DNA from: CAVORB01 sp963736235
Lineage (GTDB): Bacteria; Pseudomonadota; Gammaproteobacteria; Chromatiales; Chromatiaceae
Assembly: GCA_963736235.1 (NCBI GenBank)
Contig: CAVTOR010000006.1
Coordinates: forward strand, 248,001 to 312,000
DNA: 64,000 nt
Direction of reading: 5' to 3'
This document shows positions 1 through 8,535 of the stretch, one piece after another. The notes below the pieces were generated by a model. It was not told the DNA's origin. It did not search any database and was given only the letters and a program-made list of their open reading frames with translations. Position 1 is the first letter of the stretch; every line of letters starts with the position of its first letter. The position numbers and the translations under genes are program-made.

Positions 1-1422
1 GATAGCCGGCTGCGACTGTATGGCGCCGTGAGCATTCAAGCGCTCGCCGACGCGCAGATCGACCGCTACCTGGAGGGCCTCGGCGCGGGGCTCGCTCCGC
101 TGCGGCAGGCGCTGGGCAGGAACCCGGACCTGCGTGCCCTCGCCCGCACGCCCCTGATGCTCAACGTCATGGCCGTCGCCTTCGAGGCGCGCAACGACGA
201 CCCACGCTCGGATGCCACCGCGATCGAGGAACCGACCCTCGCTTGGCTGTTCGACGCCTACATCGAGCGCATGCTCGCCCGGGCACGGGATCGCACCAGG
301 CTTCCGGATCGGGACCGGATGTTCACCTGGCTCGGATGGCTCGGGCGTCAGATGCGGGCTCAGCATCAGCCCCTGCTCCTGATGGAAAGGCTGCAGCCGA
401 GCTGGCTGGAACGCGGGACCGACCGCTGGGTCTACTTCGGGCTCAGCCGGATGCTCGCCGGAGCGGCCTTCGGCCTGATCATCGCGCTGACCGAATGGCT
501 CGCCACGCCGGTCCAGGCGACCGGGCTCGAGATCCAGCCCGGAAAGCTGGCGCTCGGCGCCCTGCTCGGGACCGGGGCCGGGTCCGTCATGGGGCTAATC
601 GATGCGCTGGTCATACGCGACCGTGGCGGGAATCCCAGGCTCGGTTGGATGCGCCTGATTCAGGTGCTGGCCCTGGGCGCCCTGTACGCGCCCTTATGGG
701 GCGCGGCAGCCTGGCTCTTGACCGCCGACGCGGGCGCGAAGACCGCTTGGGTGGAGGCGATCGGGTGGGCACTTCTCGGGAGTGCCTTCTTCGCTACCCG
801 AAACGGCCTTTGCCTGGGCATGGACATACGCCTGCCCGAGCTGCTGCGCTGGTCCTGGACCGGCTTGGGACACGGACTCGCGAAGGGCGCGGTCATCGGC
901 GCGGTGCTGGCCGCGGCAACCGCCTTGCTGTCCCACCCGGCCGATCTGCTCGACAGCGGGCCATTCGCCACTGCCATGCTCGCTACCGGCGCCCTGATCG
1001 GCTGTACGGCCGGGGCCCTGTTCGGCGCCTTCCGGGGAGAGACCCTGCCGCAGCGGGTGGCCCCGAACCAGGGCGTCCGCGAGACCCTCAAGGGCAGTCT
1101 CCTGGTCTTCGCGCTCACGGCGGCGGCCCTGGGCCTCCTCACCGGTGGCGCGACCGCCGCCCTGTACCACGGCCTCTACGGGCTGTGGCTCGGGCTCCTG
1201 GTCGGTCTCACCATCGGACTCGCCGCCGCACTCTGGTACGGCGGTCTCGCCCTGATCCGTCACTTCACGCTGCGGGGGATGCTGGCGCTGCGCGGCTACA
1301 CGCCGCTGCGCTACGTATCCTTTCTCAACCATGCCTGCGATCTGATCTTCCTGCGCCGGGTCGGCGGCGGCTACCAGTTCGCGCACGACCTGCTGCGCCA
1401 GCATCTCGCCAAACGAGGATAA
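1..1422 (+). CDS. NACHT-type NTPase, C-terminal part (5' truncated by window)
   Basis: The frame is open from the first base, so the N-terminus and nucleotide-binding core (Walker A and B) lie outside the window; GTG at 28 is only a formal start. Visible first is the helical/winged-helix part that follows a NACHT core, with NPDLRALARTPLMLNVMA about 30 residues in. Then come about eight hydrophobic segments (roughly residues 145-410 counted from base 28). The ending YQFAHDLLRQHLA resembles the F-H-LL-x-x-LA terminus of STAND ATPases. By family knowledge NACHT proteins are signal-responsive oligomerising switches, several of them antiphage. The polytopic C-terminal half suggests membrane anchoring. 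A FecR-domain lipoprotein starts 37 bp downstream on the same strand. Assignment to NACHT is fairly sure; ligand and effector are unknown. Confidence 0.75.
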   Translation, partial: DSRLRLYGAVSIQALADAQIDRYLEGLGAGLAPLRQALGRNPDLRALARTPLMLNVMAVAFEARNDDPRSDATAIEEPTLAWLFDAYIERMLARARDRTRLPDRDRMFTWLGWLGRQMRAQHQPLLLMERLQPSWLERGTDRWVYFGLSRMLAGAAFGLIIALTEWLATPVQATGLEIQPGKLALGALLGTGAGSVMGLIDALVIRDRGGNPRLGWMRLIQVLALGALYAPLWGAAAWLLTADAGAKTAWVEAIGWALLGSAFFATRNGLCLGMDIRLPELLRWSWTGLGHGLAKGAVIGAVLAAATALLSHPADLLDSGPFATAMLATGALIGCTAGALFGAFRGETLPQRVAPNQGVRETLKGSLLVFALTAAALGLLTGGATAALYHGLYGLWLGLLVGLTIGLAAALWYGGLALIRHFTLRGMLALRGYTPLRYVSFLNHACDLIFLRRVGGGYQFAHDLLRQHLAKRG

Positions 1423-1459
1423 AGCGTGCCAAGACACCCCAGCAAACGGAGGACACACG

Positions 1460-2407
1460 ATGGAAGTGAGAAGACTTTCTAGGAGCGGGCTCGCGCTGTT
1501 GGTCGGCGCGTGCGTCCTGACCCAGGGTTGCGGAACCACTCCGCAAGACGGCTACGGCACCGCGGCACCGAGCGCGGCATGCGAGCGCATCGCCACCCTG
1601 CGCCTGGCGGGAGAGCGGCGGGTCTACCTGAACAACAGGCCGGCGAGTGACGGCGCACCCCTGTGCAACGGCGACCGCGTTTCAACCGGGGCGGCCAGCA
1701 GTGCCTATATCCTGTTCGCCCGCGGTGGACTGGTCCAGCTCGATCAGAACACGGATCCTATATTCCAGGTGCTGCAGGAGCTCGTGATCGAGGTCTTCGG
1801 ATTGAACGACGGGCAGATGTATGCCGAGTCGCCGCCGGGAGGAAAGATCATCGTGCGCAGTCCCAACGGCAACCTGGAGACCTCGGGTACCAGCTTCAAT
1901 CTGCGCGTCAGTCCCTTCCAGTCCCTTCTGACCGTCCTGCATGGTCGAGTGCAACTGATGCTTCCCGGTGTCGGCCTCCTGGAGCCGAACGAACAGGTCG
2001 GATTCAAGAATGGCGTCGTCGAATTTCGACGGACCCTGTCCCTTGCGGAGATCGGGGCGGTCGTCCAATGGCGAGATCGGTATCCGCTGCGAGCCCCAGA
2101 TTCCGGGGAAAAGCCGGCGGACACATCCGCCAAATCAGGTGTCGCCAGCGCGATTCCCGCAATCCTCGGGGCCATTATCGGTGCCGTCATTGTGAACAAG
2201 GCACTCGAGGATGAAGAGGATAAAGGCAGCCAGGTGGGCGGTACTGGCGATGGCCACGAGCCTTCTACGGGGAGTACGGCACCAACGCCTGGCACAGGGT
2301 CAGCAGGCACGGGGGCGGTGGGCACAGGAGTGGTGGGTATACGACCACCGAAGTGTCCTTCAGGGTGCCAAATCGAGCAAAACTGCCCGCCAGGTTGCGT
2401 GCCCTGA
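1460..2407 (+). CDS. FecR-domain lipoprotein with Cys-rich tail
   Basis: A 315-residue protein with an N-terminal signal ending in a lipobox-like VLTQGC (Cys24), so probably a lipoprotein. Residues about 50-165 resemble the FecR domain (PF04773), including the run VRSPNGNLETSGTSFNL that corresponds to the VRTPNG-x-RGTEF core. A hydrophobic Ala/Gly stretch follows (about 231-250). The C-terminus is Gly/Thr/Pro-rich and finishes with four cysteines in PPKCPSGCQIEQNCPPGCVP. FecR domains usually sense or transmit signals in the periplasm or scaffold surface assemblies. No sigma/anti-sigma partner is visible here. The neighbour is the membrane NACHT protein, probably co-transcribed. The FecR fold is well supported; the specific role is unknown. 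Confidence 0.75.
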   Translation: MEVRRLSRSGLALLVGACVLTQGCGTTPQDGYGTAAPSAACERIATLRLAGERRVYLNNRPASDGAPLCNGDRVSTGAASSAYILFARGGLVQLDQNTDPIFQVLQELVIEVFGLNDGQMYAESPPGGKIIVRSPNGNLETSGTSFNLRVSPFQSLLTVLHGRVQLMLPGVGLLEPNEQVGFKNGVVEFRRTLSLAEIGAVVQWRDRYPLRAPDSGEKPADTSAKSGVASAIPAILGAIIGAVIVNKALEDEEDKGSQVGGTGDGHEPSTGSTAPTPGTGSAGTGAVGTGVVGIRPPKCPSGCQIEQNCPPGCVP

Positions 2408-2577
2408 CGGGGCTTGGAGGGTAAGAGCGATACCGAGCCCAACCAAGATCTCCGGCATGTCATGCGCTCCGTGCCTTCAAACGGTCGGTTACGGCGATGG
2501 GGCCCCGGTCGAAGCCGGACCTTACACGAACCCGGACGACCCGGCGCGCTCGGGGCGCGGCCTGGATCCGAACCCGC

Positions 2578-3198
2578 TCAGTACTTGACCGAGCAGCCGT
2601 AGGGCGGCGTGACGGGTTGGGCCACGTCCCTCCCCGCGGCGATATCGGCCATCGCCGCACGCACGAAGTTCGTGGCCTTGGGCACGTCGGCGGGGTCCGT
2701 GCTGCGGATGTCGTCGATACCCCCCATGTAGCGCAGGATCCCTTCCTGGTCGATGAGGTACATGTGCGGCGTGGTGCGAGCGCCATAGGCGCGGCCGATG
2801 ACCCCCTGCTCGTCGAGCAGCACCGCCGCCGGCGCAGCGCGGCGGCTCCGAGTCAGCTCATCGGCCTCGCCCGCGGACACGTGGCCCTGCTTGCCGGCGG
2901 CGGAGGAGATGACCGAGAGCCAGACATAGCCGGCATCCGCGGCCTCCTTCTGCAACGCCTGCATGTTGCCCGATTCGTAATGCTTGCGCACGTACGGGCA
3001 GTCGTGATTGGTCCATTCCAGGATCACGAGCTTGCCCTTCAGCTCACCAAGGCGCCAGGACTTTCCGCTCGTGTCCACGCCGCTGAAGTCGGGTGCCGGC
3101 TGCCCCACCTCGGGCGACGCGGCGAGGCCTCCGGCGAACAGCGCCAGGGCGAGCATCAAACCAATGCGTACGCAGTCGATTTGGGCGGATGTCTTCAT
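2578..3198 (-). CDS. Periplasmic redoxin / AhpC-TSA-like thioredoxin-fold protein
   Basis: Thioredoxin-fold protein of 206 residues from ATG at 3198. That start is preceded by AGGAGA at good spacing, whereas the upstream in-frame TTG at 3219 has none. A signal peptide (IGLMLALALFAGGLAA) precedes the redoxin start EVGQPAPDFSG. The active-site region is NHDCPYVRKHY: one Cys, not the CxxC of a thioredoxin, so a peroxiredoxin-like or single-Cys thiol chemistry is implied. TTPHMYLIDQEG carries the cis-Pro typical of the fold. It lies immediately downstream of the dsbD-like gene (17 bp between them, same strand), so this electron transporter may keep it reduced. That partnership is inference from position. 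Confidence 0.85.
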   Translation of the reverse strand: MKTSAQIDCVRIGLMLALALFAGGLAASPEVGQPAPDFSGVDTSGKSWRLGELKGKLVILEWTNHDCPYVRKHYESGNMQALQKEAADAGYVWLSVISSAAGKQGHVSAGEADELTRSRRAAPAAVLLDEQGVIGRAYGARTTPHMYLIDQEGILRYMGGIDDIRSTDPADVPKATNFVRAAMADIAAGRDVAQPVTPPYGCSVKY

Positions 3199-3215
3199 GT
3201 CGTTTCTCCTGTAGT

Positions 3216-5339
3216 TCAAAGTGAAGCCTGTCCCCGAGTTTCCGTACGCTCGGTCGTTGCCGCGTTCAGTGCCTCGAGGACGATGGACTGGGTCAGAATC
3301 TGCGGCAGGACGCGGGGCTCGCCGGCCACCGGGTAGAAGACATAGAGCGGAACGCCGCTGCGTCCGAAGTCCCGCAGGTACTCGGTGATCTCCGGATCGC
3401 GGTTGGTCCAGTCACCCTTCAGGTAGAGGACGTCGCCGGACGCGAAAGCGGCCGCCACCGCCGACGAGCTGAGAGCAACCCGCTCATTGACCAGGCAAGT
3501 GATGCACCAGGCAGCGGTCATGTTGACGAACGCCGGCCGCCCCTCTGTTCTGGCGGACGCGAGTCGCTGGGGCGAGAAGGCATCAGCCGCCAGCGCCGGC
3601 CGCCCGTCATCGGGCATCGGCGAAACGACACCGGGTGCCTGCACCCCGGGCGTGATCCGGAGTCCGAGTAGCAGGCTGGCCGCTATGATCACGGCCGCGA
3701 CGGACCCAACGAGCAAGCGGCTCCTCCCCGCGGCCTGCCGACCGCGCTCCCAGGACCAGAGTCCCAGGACGAGCAGCACCATGCCCGCGAGGACCGCCGC
3801 AACGCCGGGCGGGCCGGCCTGAACGCTCAGCACCCACACCAGCCAGGCTGCGGTGGCGTACATCGGGAATGCAAGAAATTGCTTTAAATGCTCCATCCAT
3901 GATCCTGCCCTGGGTAGTTTTTTTCCAAAACCAGGAATCAGAGAAAGAACCAGATAAGGTAAGGCTAAACCCAGGCCGAGGGCCAGCATGACGGCAAGCG
4001 CCAGATGCCAGGATAGGGTCATCGCGTAGCCGAGGGCCGCGCCCATGAAGGGGGCGGTGCAGGGTGCCGCGACCAGGGCCGCGAGGGCGCCGGTGATGAA
4101 GGCACCGCCTGCCCCAGAGCCGCCCGCGGCCCCTCCGATGCCCATCAGGCGGGACCCGAGGGTGACCGCGCCGGAGAGGCTCATGCCGAGGACCAGGAAC
4201 AGGTAGGCCATGAGCGCGACGAACGGGGGATACTGGAGCTGATAGCCCCACCCGACGGCGACACCCGCGGCGCGAAGCGCCAACAGCAGAGCCGCCACCA
4301 GGGCGAAGAAGACGAGGACCCCCGCCGTATAGGCCAGTCCCTGGAGCGCCCGCTCGGCGGCGGTCACCCCTGTCTGGCGGGTCAGGCTCACCGCCTTCAT
4401 CGCCAGCACCGGGAACACGCAGGGCATGAGGTTCAGGATCAATCCGCCCAGCAGGGCGAAGCCGAGCGCCAGCGGAAGCCCGAGGTCTGGCGCGGTCTGC
4501 GGCGCAGCAGCCGAATCTTGCGCCGAAACGCGCTCGGGCGCCAGTAAGAAGGATTGGGAGCGCCCCTCCCCCTGCACGACCAGGACACCGGCCGTCGGCG
4601 TCTGATCAGCGGCGGCCCCGTGGACCAGGTCCACCCGCAGACGTCCCCGCTCCAGGCTCCAGGGCTGCGCCGCCGCATGCTCGATGAGACCCCAAGCGCC
4701 GGCGAAGAACCAGACACCATCGACGATCTCTGGCATCGCCGGTGCCTCGACCAAGAGCCGAAGCTGCCCTTCCCCGGTGCGACGCAGCTCCGACTTGCCC
4801 GCAAGCGGCCGCGGCAGGCGATCCCTGGCGTACGCGAAGACCTCTCGCGCGTCTGGATTCTCCACGGCTGGTCCCGGAGTGCTCGGCAGAGAGAGCCGAA
4901 GCTCCGCGCCCTCGGGAATGCAGTGCTCCTCGCACACCAGCCAGCTCGCTGAGACCGCGATCTCGGCCGGCCGGCCCTGGGGCCAATCGGCGGGCGTGGC
5001 CACGGAGGTCAGGTGGACCGCCCGGTCCGAATAACCGTAGTTCGCGAGCGGACCGACACGGATCAGCTCCGGGTACGGCCAGCGGATCGGGCCGGCCTCG
5101 AAACCAGCCGGCAAGCGCCAGTCCAGTCGCGTGGGCTCGCCCGAATCGCCGGGGTTCGCCCAATAGGTGTGCCAGCCTGGATGAATGTCGAGCACGAGTG
5201 CGAGCTCGATCTCCTGCCCGGGGACGAACTCGGTCTGCTCGGCCAACAGCCGCGCCGTGACGTGCTCGGTGGACACGGGATTAGCCGTGGCGGCCTGCAT
5301 CAGGACGACCGTTAGCCACGCGAGCAGCCTGCGCGCCAT
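3216..5339 (-). CDS. DsbD/ScsB-type thiol:disulfide interchange protein
   Basis: Inner-membrane protein of about 707 residues moving electrons from cytosolic thioredoxin to periplasmic thiol proteins. The start is taken at ATG 5339 (MARRLLAWL, signal peptide); the open frame runs further up but without signal-like sequence. Parts in order: periplasmic N-terminal domain with WLVCEEHCIPEGAEL, the CxxxC form seen in ScsB-like proteins; about eight membrane helices with paired redox cysteines in NLMPCVFPVLAMK and VAAPCTAPFMGAALGYA; and a C-terminal thioredoxin domain with TAAWCITCLVNE. It is longer than E. coli DsbD (565), as ScsB-like members are. Oddly, the membrane-domain DNA at 3861-3970 is only about 42% G+C by my count, far below its surroundings. 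Confidence 0.92.
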   Translation of the reverse strand: MARRLLAWLTVVLMQAATANPVSTEHVTARLLAEQTEFVPGQEIELALVLDIHPGWHTYWANPGDSGEPTRLDWRLPAGFEAGPIRWPYPELIRVGPLANYGYSDRAVHLTSVATPADWPQGRPAEIAVSASWLVCEEHCIPEGAELRLSLPSTPGPAVENPDAREVFAYARDRLPRPLAGKSELRRTGEGQLRLLVEAPAMPEIVDGVWFFAGAWGLIEHAAAQPWSLERGRLRVDLVHGAAADQTPTAGVLVVQGEGRSQSFLLAPERVSAQDSAAAPQTAPDLGLPLALGFALLGGLILNLMPCVFPVLAMKAVSLTRQTGVTAAERALQGLAYTAGVLVFFALVAALLLALRAAGVAVGWGYQLQYPPFVALMAYLFLVLGMSLSGAVTLGSRLMGIGGAAGGSGAGGAFITGALAALVAAPCTAPFMGAALGYAMTLSWHLALAVMLALGLGLALPYLVLSLIPGFGKKLPRAGSWMEHLKQFLAFPMYATAAWLVWVLSVQAGPPGVAAVLAGMVLLVLGLWSWERGRQAAGRSRLLVGSVAAVIIAASLLLGLRITPGVQAPGVVSPMPDDGRPALAADAFSPQRLASARTEGRPAFVNMTAAWCITCLVNERVALSSSAVAAAFASGDVLYLKGDWTNRDPEITEYLRDFGRSGVPLYVFYPVAGEPRVLPQILTQSIVLEALNAATTERTETRGQASL

Positions 5340-5373
5340 CTTTGCAGTCGGAAAGCGGTCGTTGGGCACCGGC

Positions 5374-5790
5374 TCAGCCGCGGCGCGCTCGTCGTTCGAG
5401 CTTGAAGTTGAGCATGTCGGGCTCCGTTTCCTCGTAAGGGATGGCCTGCGGGGAACCGTACTGCCCGACGGCACGATCGATGAGCCCGGCGGCATCCTCG
5501 ATACGCTCGCTTGCGGCGTTTCCTTCCAGCAGGCGTTGCAGCCCCAGCAGGCCGCCGGACTGTACCTTGACCAGCACGCTGTGAGGCATGGCCGTCAGGT
5601 CGTCCTCGACGCTGAAGGCAAGGAGCGCCTGGGCCTTGAGGCCGTCGAACACCTGACTGCAGAGCGGGTGGTGGGCGGTCGAGCGGCAGTCGTACTCCGA
5701 GCCGCCACGGCGCACCACCTCCTGCGCGTTCCGGCAGGCGGCCCGCCCCTTGGTGATCGGGGCGGAGAAGGGACACTTGCGCTGGTTCAT
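5374..5790 (-). CDS. Conserved hypothetical Cys-containing protein
   Basis: I do not recognise a named family. The 138-residue protein begins MNQRKCPFSAPITKGRAAC and has cysteines at 6, 19, 35 and 44, all in the N-terminal third. That spacing could suit a metal or Fe-S site, but no standard motif is formed. There is no signal peptide or membrane segment, so it is probably cytosolic. It is the first gene of a minus-strand set with the DsbD-like gene (ATG 34 bp downstream) and the redoxin, which suggests a thiol/redox role. Its upstream region is the strikingly AT-rich block at 5821-5880. AAGGA lies only 2 bp from the ATG, so the start could be slightly off. Confidence 0.6.
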   Translation of the reverse strand: MNQRKCPFSAPITKGRAACRNAQEVVRRGGSEYDCRSTAHHPLCSQVFDGLKAQALLAFSVEDDLTAMPHSVLVKVQSGGLLGLQRLLEGNAASERIEDAAGLIDRAVGQYGSPQAIPYEETEPDMLNFKLERRARRG

Positions 5791-6101
5791 ATTCCTTCGC
5801 AGTTCGATCTTTGGAAATCGATAGAGGGTATTCTAACTAAACATTTATTTTTCAATATATTATATATATTTTCTCATGCTGTTTATCGCTTACTGCGGGC
5901 TTTGGTACGACAGTTAGCGTGAAGCACGCGCCCCATCGGGCGGCTCAGCGGAACGCCGCCCGGGGCCAAAGCTTGCAAGCGGCGTGGGTTTCAGCCGGGC
6001 ATCGAAAGCGTGGTCGCCCAATCGAGCGAAGCCGTTCCTGATGTCGAGCTTTTCGAGACTACGCATGGAGCCTGTATGGGGCTCATACGGCGGCCTTCAA
6101 C
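5791..6101. other. Intergenic region with extreme AT-rich block and a GC hairpin
   Basis: No gene seen. Bases 5831-5870 contain only 4 G/C in 40 by my count, in a genome region near two-thirds G+C. The block lies 40-120 bp upstream of the minus-strand gene at 5790 and is a likely promoter or regulator/nucleoid-protein binding region. A separate perfect 8-bp hairpin CGGGCGGC / GCCGCCCG (5937-5944 with 5955-5962) lies about 140 bp downstream of the quinone reductase stop. Confidence 0.5.
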
Positions 6102-6770
6102 TCAGTATTCTCCAACGTCGATTGGCGTCTCCGCCTCGATGGAGCGCAGCCGCGCCCCGTAGGCGGCGATCGCCTGCTTGAGCTCGTCATTGCTCAGATG
6201 CGCTAGGCCGAAGACGAGATGCGGCGCGAGCAGGTCGAAACCGACGAACCGCAGCATCCCGCGCTGGATCGGACGCAGGATCGCCTCGATGTCCCCGTTG
6301 AAACCACCTGGAACATACGCCGAGTGGGGGCCACCCGTGGTCACGCAGAGCAGCGCCTTCTTGCCGCGGAAGACGCCGGCATCGTAGAACCGTCCGCCGC
6401 CATAGGTGCGGCCCATGGCGAACACCCGGTCTACCCAGCCCTTCAGGATCGCCGGCAGTCCGAACCACCAGAGCGGGAACTGCCAGATCATCAGGTCGCA
6501 GCCCTCCAGCTTCTGCAGCTCCGATTCCAGCGCGGGCGCGAAGCCGTCGGTCTCGGTCGCGTGCAGCTCCTCGAGCTGCTGCTTGAAATACTCAGGGTCG
6601 CGCACGGTCGTGAAGTTCCTGCGCCCAGAGGCCGGGTTGAAATCCATCGCGTACAGGTCTGATACCGTCACCTCGTGCCCGGCGGCGCTCAAAGTGTCCA
6701 CCGCGGTGCGCAATAGCGCCCCATTGAAGCTCTTCGGCTCCGGGTGGGCGAAGACGATGAAGATACGCAT
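6102..6770 (-). CDS. Flavodoxin-fold NAD(P)H quinone reductase family protein
   Basis: A 222-residue protein of the Flavodoxin_2 family (NQO1/KefF/MdaB type): FMN or FAD-dependent two-electron reduction of quinones by NAD(P)H, cytosolic. The flavin-binding start is MRIFIVFAHPEPKSFN; the family signatures IWQFPLWWFGLPAILKGW and TTGGPHSAY follow. Length fits the family. It is monocistronic as far as can be seen: the next gene upstream (MOSC) is 48 bp away on the same strand and could be co-transcribed. Substrate cannot be read from sequence. Confidence 0.88.
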   Translation of the reverse strand: MRIFIVFAHPEPKSFNGALLRTAVDTLSAAGHEVTVSDLYAMDFNPASGRRNFTTVRDPEYFKQQLEELHATETDGFAPALESELQKLEGCDLMIWQFPLWWFGLPAILKGWVDRVFAMGRTYGGGRFYDAGVFRGKKALLCVTTGGPHSAYVPGGFNGDIEAILRPIQRGMLRFVGFDLLAPHLVFGLAHLSNDELKQAIAAYGARLRSIEAETPIDVGEY

Positions 6771-6818
6771 GGCAGGTTCCTATGATCCCCGGTCGAGCCC
6801 GGATCGGCGAATTCTCAG

Positions 6819-7406
6819 TCAGCCTGGGCGCGACCACAAGTCGCGCCGCGACCCTAAGGATTTGCGTCCGGATCCATCCTCGCCCGGCCCGAGCGCCCGG
6901 ACGGGATCGCCGACGCGCATGACTCCTCCCTCGAGGATACGGGCATTGAGACCGCCATGACCTCGCATCGCGTTGTAGCCGCCCAACCCCAGCGCTTCCT
7001 CCATGCGCGAGCAAGGATGACAGAGTCCCGTTCCCTCGAGCAGCACCAACCCGATCCGAAAACGCATCCCCCGGAGCGCGATGAGATTGATCCCCGAGAC
7101 CAGGAGATTTCGGCGCAGCCGTTCCGGGGTCGGCGGGGACAGACCAAGCAGAGCGCCGATCACGGGCAGGTGCTCCGATTGAATCAGCGTGACCTCACGC
7201 CGCCCCGTCTTGCCCGGGCGGTAGTGGTCACCCGCAAGCCCCTTGCCGGCGACCGCCCTGACCTCCTCCAACGGCGTCAAGGGCGCCCTGCGGCCGGGCC
7301 TCACCCCGATCCACTCCAAGCGTCCATCGCGCGGAAACCGCGCCATCAGATCGGCAAGGGTCGGCGCCGCGCGGCCCTCGGGCTCGGTGTGGATTCGATC
7401 GGTCAT
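6819..7406 (-). CDS. MOSC domain-containing protein
   Basis: A 195-residue stand-alone MOSC domain, the domain found at the C-terminus of molybdenum-cofactor sulfurases and in YiiM-like proteins. Visible signatures are GLAGDHYRPGKTGRREVTLI near residue 54, ERLRRNLLVSGINL and the conserved Cys region GTGLCHPCSRMEEALG. MOSC domains handle molybdenum cofactor or transfer sulfur via the conserved Cys. The extra C-terminal tail beyond GDPVRAL is low-complexity and basic. A possible link with the Mo-dependent formate dehydrogenase at 28-32 kb is speculation only. Confidence 0.85.
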   Translation of the reverse strand: MTDRIHTEPEGRAAPTLADLMARFPRDGRLEWIGVRPGRRAPLTPLEEVRAVAGKGLAGDHYRPGKTGRREVTLIQSEHLPVIGALLGLSPPTPERLRRNLLVSGINLIALRGMRFRIGLVLLEGTGLCHPCSRMEEALGLGGYNAMRGHGGLNARILEGGVMRVGDPVRALGPGEDGSGRKSLGSRRDLWSRPG

Positions 7407-7548
7407 ATGGCACCTCCGCCGGCAGTCATGCGCCGGATCAGCGAAACCTCGGCGTTTCCGGCGTGTTTTTCAACTCCGCCCCCACATTGCCAAGAGAACG
7501 AACCGCGACACGCTCGCCCGCTCGCAAGACCTCGGACGACTACAAGAC

Positions 7549-8424
7549 ATGCGACTCCTCCACGCCCTGTTGGTACTTCTCGCGTTGCTCGCCGCCGGCG
7601 GCTGCAGCCGCGTCTCCGTCGTCTACAACACGGCCGACTACTTCATCGAGGGATACGCGGAAGATTACCTGAATTCGGACAACGCCCAGATGTCCGCCTG
7701 GCAGCCGACCCTCGCGGCCACCCTGTCCCGTCACCGCCGCGAGGAGCTGCCCTACCTGGCCGCATTCTTCGACGGCTTCCACCAGGCGGTGCGCGACGGG
7801 CTCGAGCCACCTGCCGTCGAATGTCTGGTGGATGACTTCCAGGAGATCTACCGTCGCCATTTCCGCCTGGCCTCCGACCTGGCGGCGCCCCTGCTCGCGG
7901 ACCTGACGCCGGCACAGGTGGACGCCCTCGAAAGCCGTTTCTCCGAGGACGCTGCGGAAGACGCGGCCGAGAGCGGGAAACGGGTCGAGCGCCGCAAGCG
8001 CAAGCGCGCCGAGCGCTGGGCGGAGTCGGCGGAATGGTGGATAGGCCCCCCCAGTCAGGAGCAGCTCGCCATCATCCGCGAGCAGACCGCGGCCATGCCC
8101 GATACCGCGGAGGCCTGGGTCGCCTACCGAAGCGCCAAGCAGACGGGCCTTGTTCGCCTCCTGCGGTCGGGGGCCGAGGCGCAGGAGATCCGCCGCTACC
8201 TCAGCGACTGGCTGGCGGACTTCAGCGATCTTCCCCCGCGGTTGCGCGAGGCCGGACGCGAGATGCGCGAGCGGGTCGCGGAGCTCCTGGTTGGCCTCGA
8301 CCGCACCCTCAGCGAGGCGCAGCGCGAGCGTTTCGCGGACCGCCTGGCGGGACTGCGGGACGATTTCATGGATCTGCAGCGGCGTCCGCGCATGGCTGAC
8401 GAGCGTTGCGCCAGACGTGAATGA
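7549..8424 (+). CDS. DUF6279-family lipoprotein
   Basis: Start taken at ATG 7549, where a clean lipoprotein signal begins: MRLLHALLVLLALLAAGGC, Cys19 in a good lipobox; the frame is open further upstream but has no signal. The mature part (291 residues overall) is predicted all-helical and very rich in Arg, Ala and Glu. The conserved early segment VSVVYNTADYFIEGYAEDY is typical of the family called DUF6279. Function unknown; likely anchored in the outer or inner membrane facing the periplasm. No strong Shine-Dalgarno is seen. It starts 142 bp from the divergent MOSC gene. Confidence 0.75.
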   Translation: MRLLHALLVLLALLAAGGCSRVSVVYNTADYFIEGYAEDYLNSDNAQMSAWQPTLAATLSRHRREELPYLAAFFDGFHQAVRDGLEPPAVECLVDDFQEIYRRHFRLASDLAAPLLADLTPAQVDALESRFSEDAAEDAAESGKRVERRKRKRAERWAESAEWWIGPPSQEQLAIIREQTAAMPDTAEAWVAYRSAKQTGLVRLLRSGAEAQEIRRYLSDWLADFSDLPPRLREAGREMRERVAELLVGLDRTLSEAQRERFADRLAGLRDDFMDLQRRPRMADERCARRE

Positions 8425-8535
8425 CCTCCGCGCGGCAAGCCCCCTCCCATTCGCCAATTCGTACAAACAAAGGGTGGTCCCGGCTCCCCTTCTGATAGCA
8501 TCGGCGCCTGAGCATCATTCTTGGGGAGACCGCAC

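Noticed and set aside
5340..5495. 52-codon upstream extension of the dsbD-like ORF
   Set aside because: Overlaps the Cys-rich gene and would hide the signal peptide; Ser/Arg/Pro composition is non-native.
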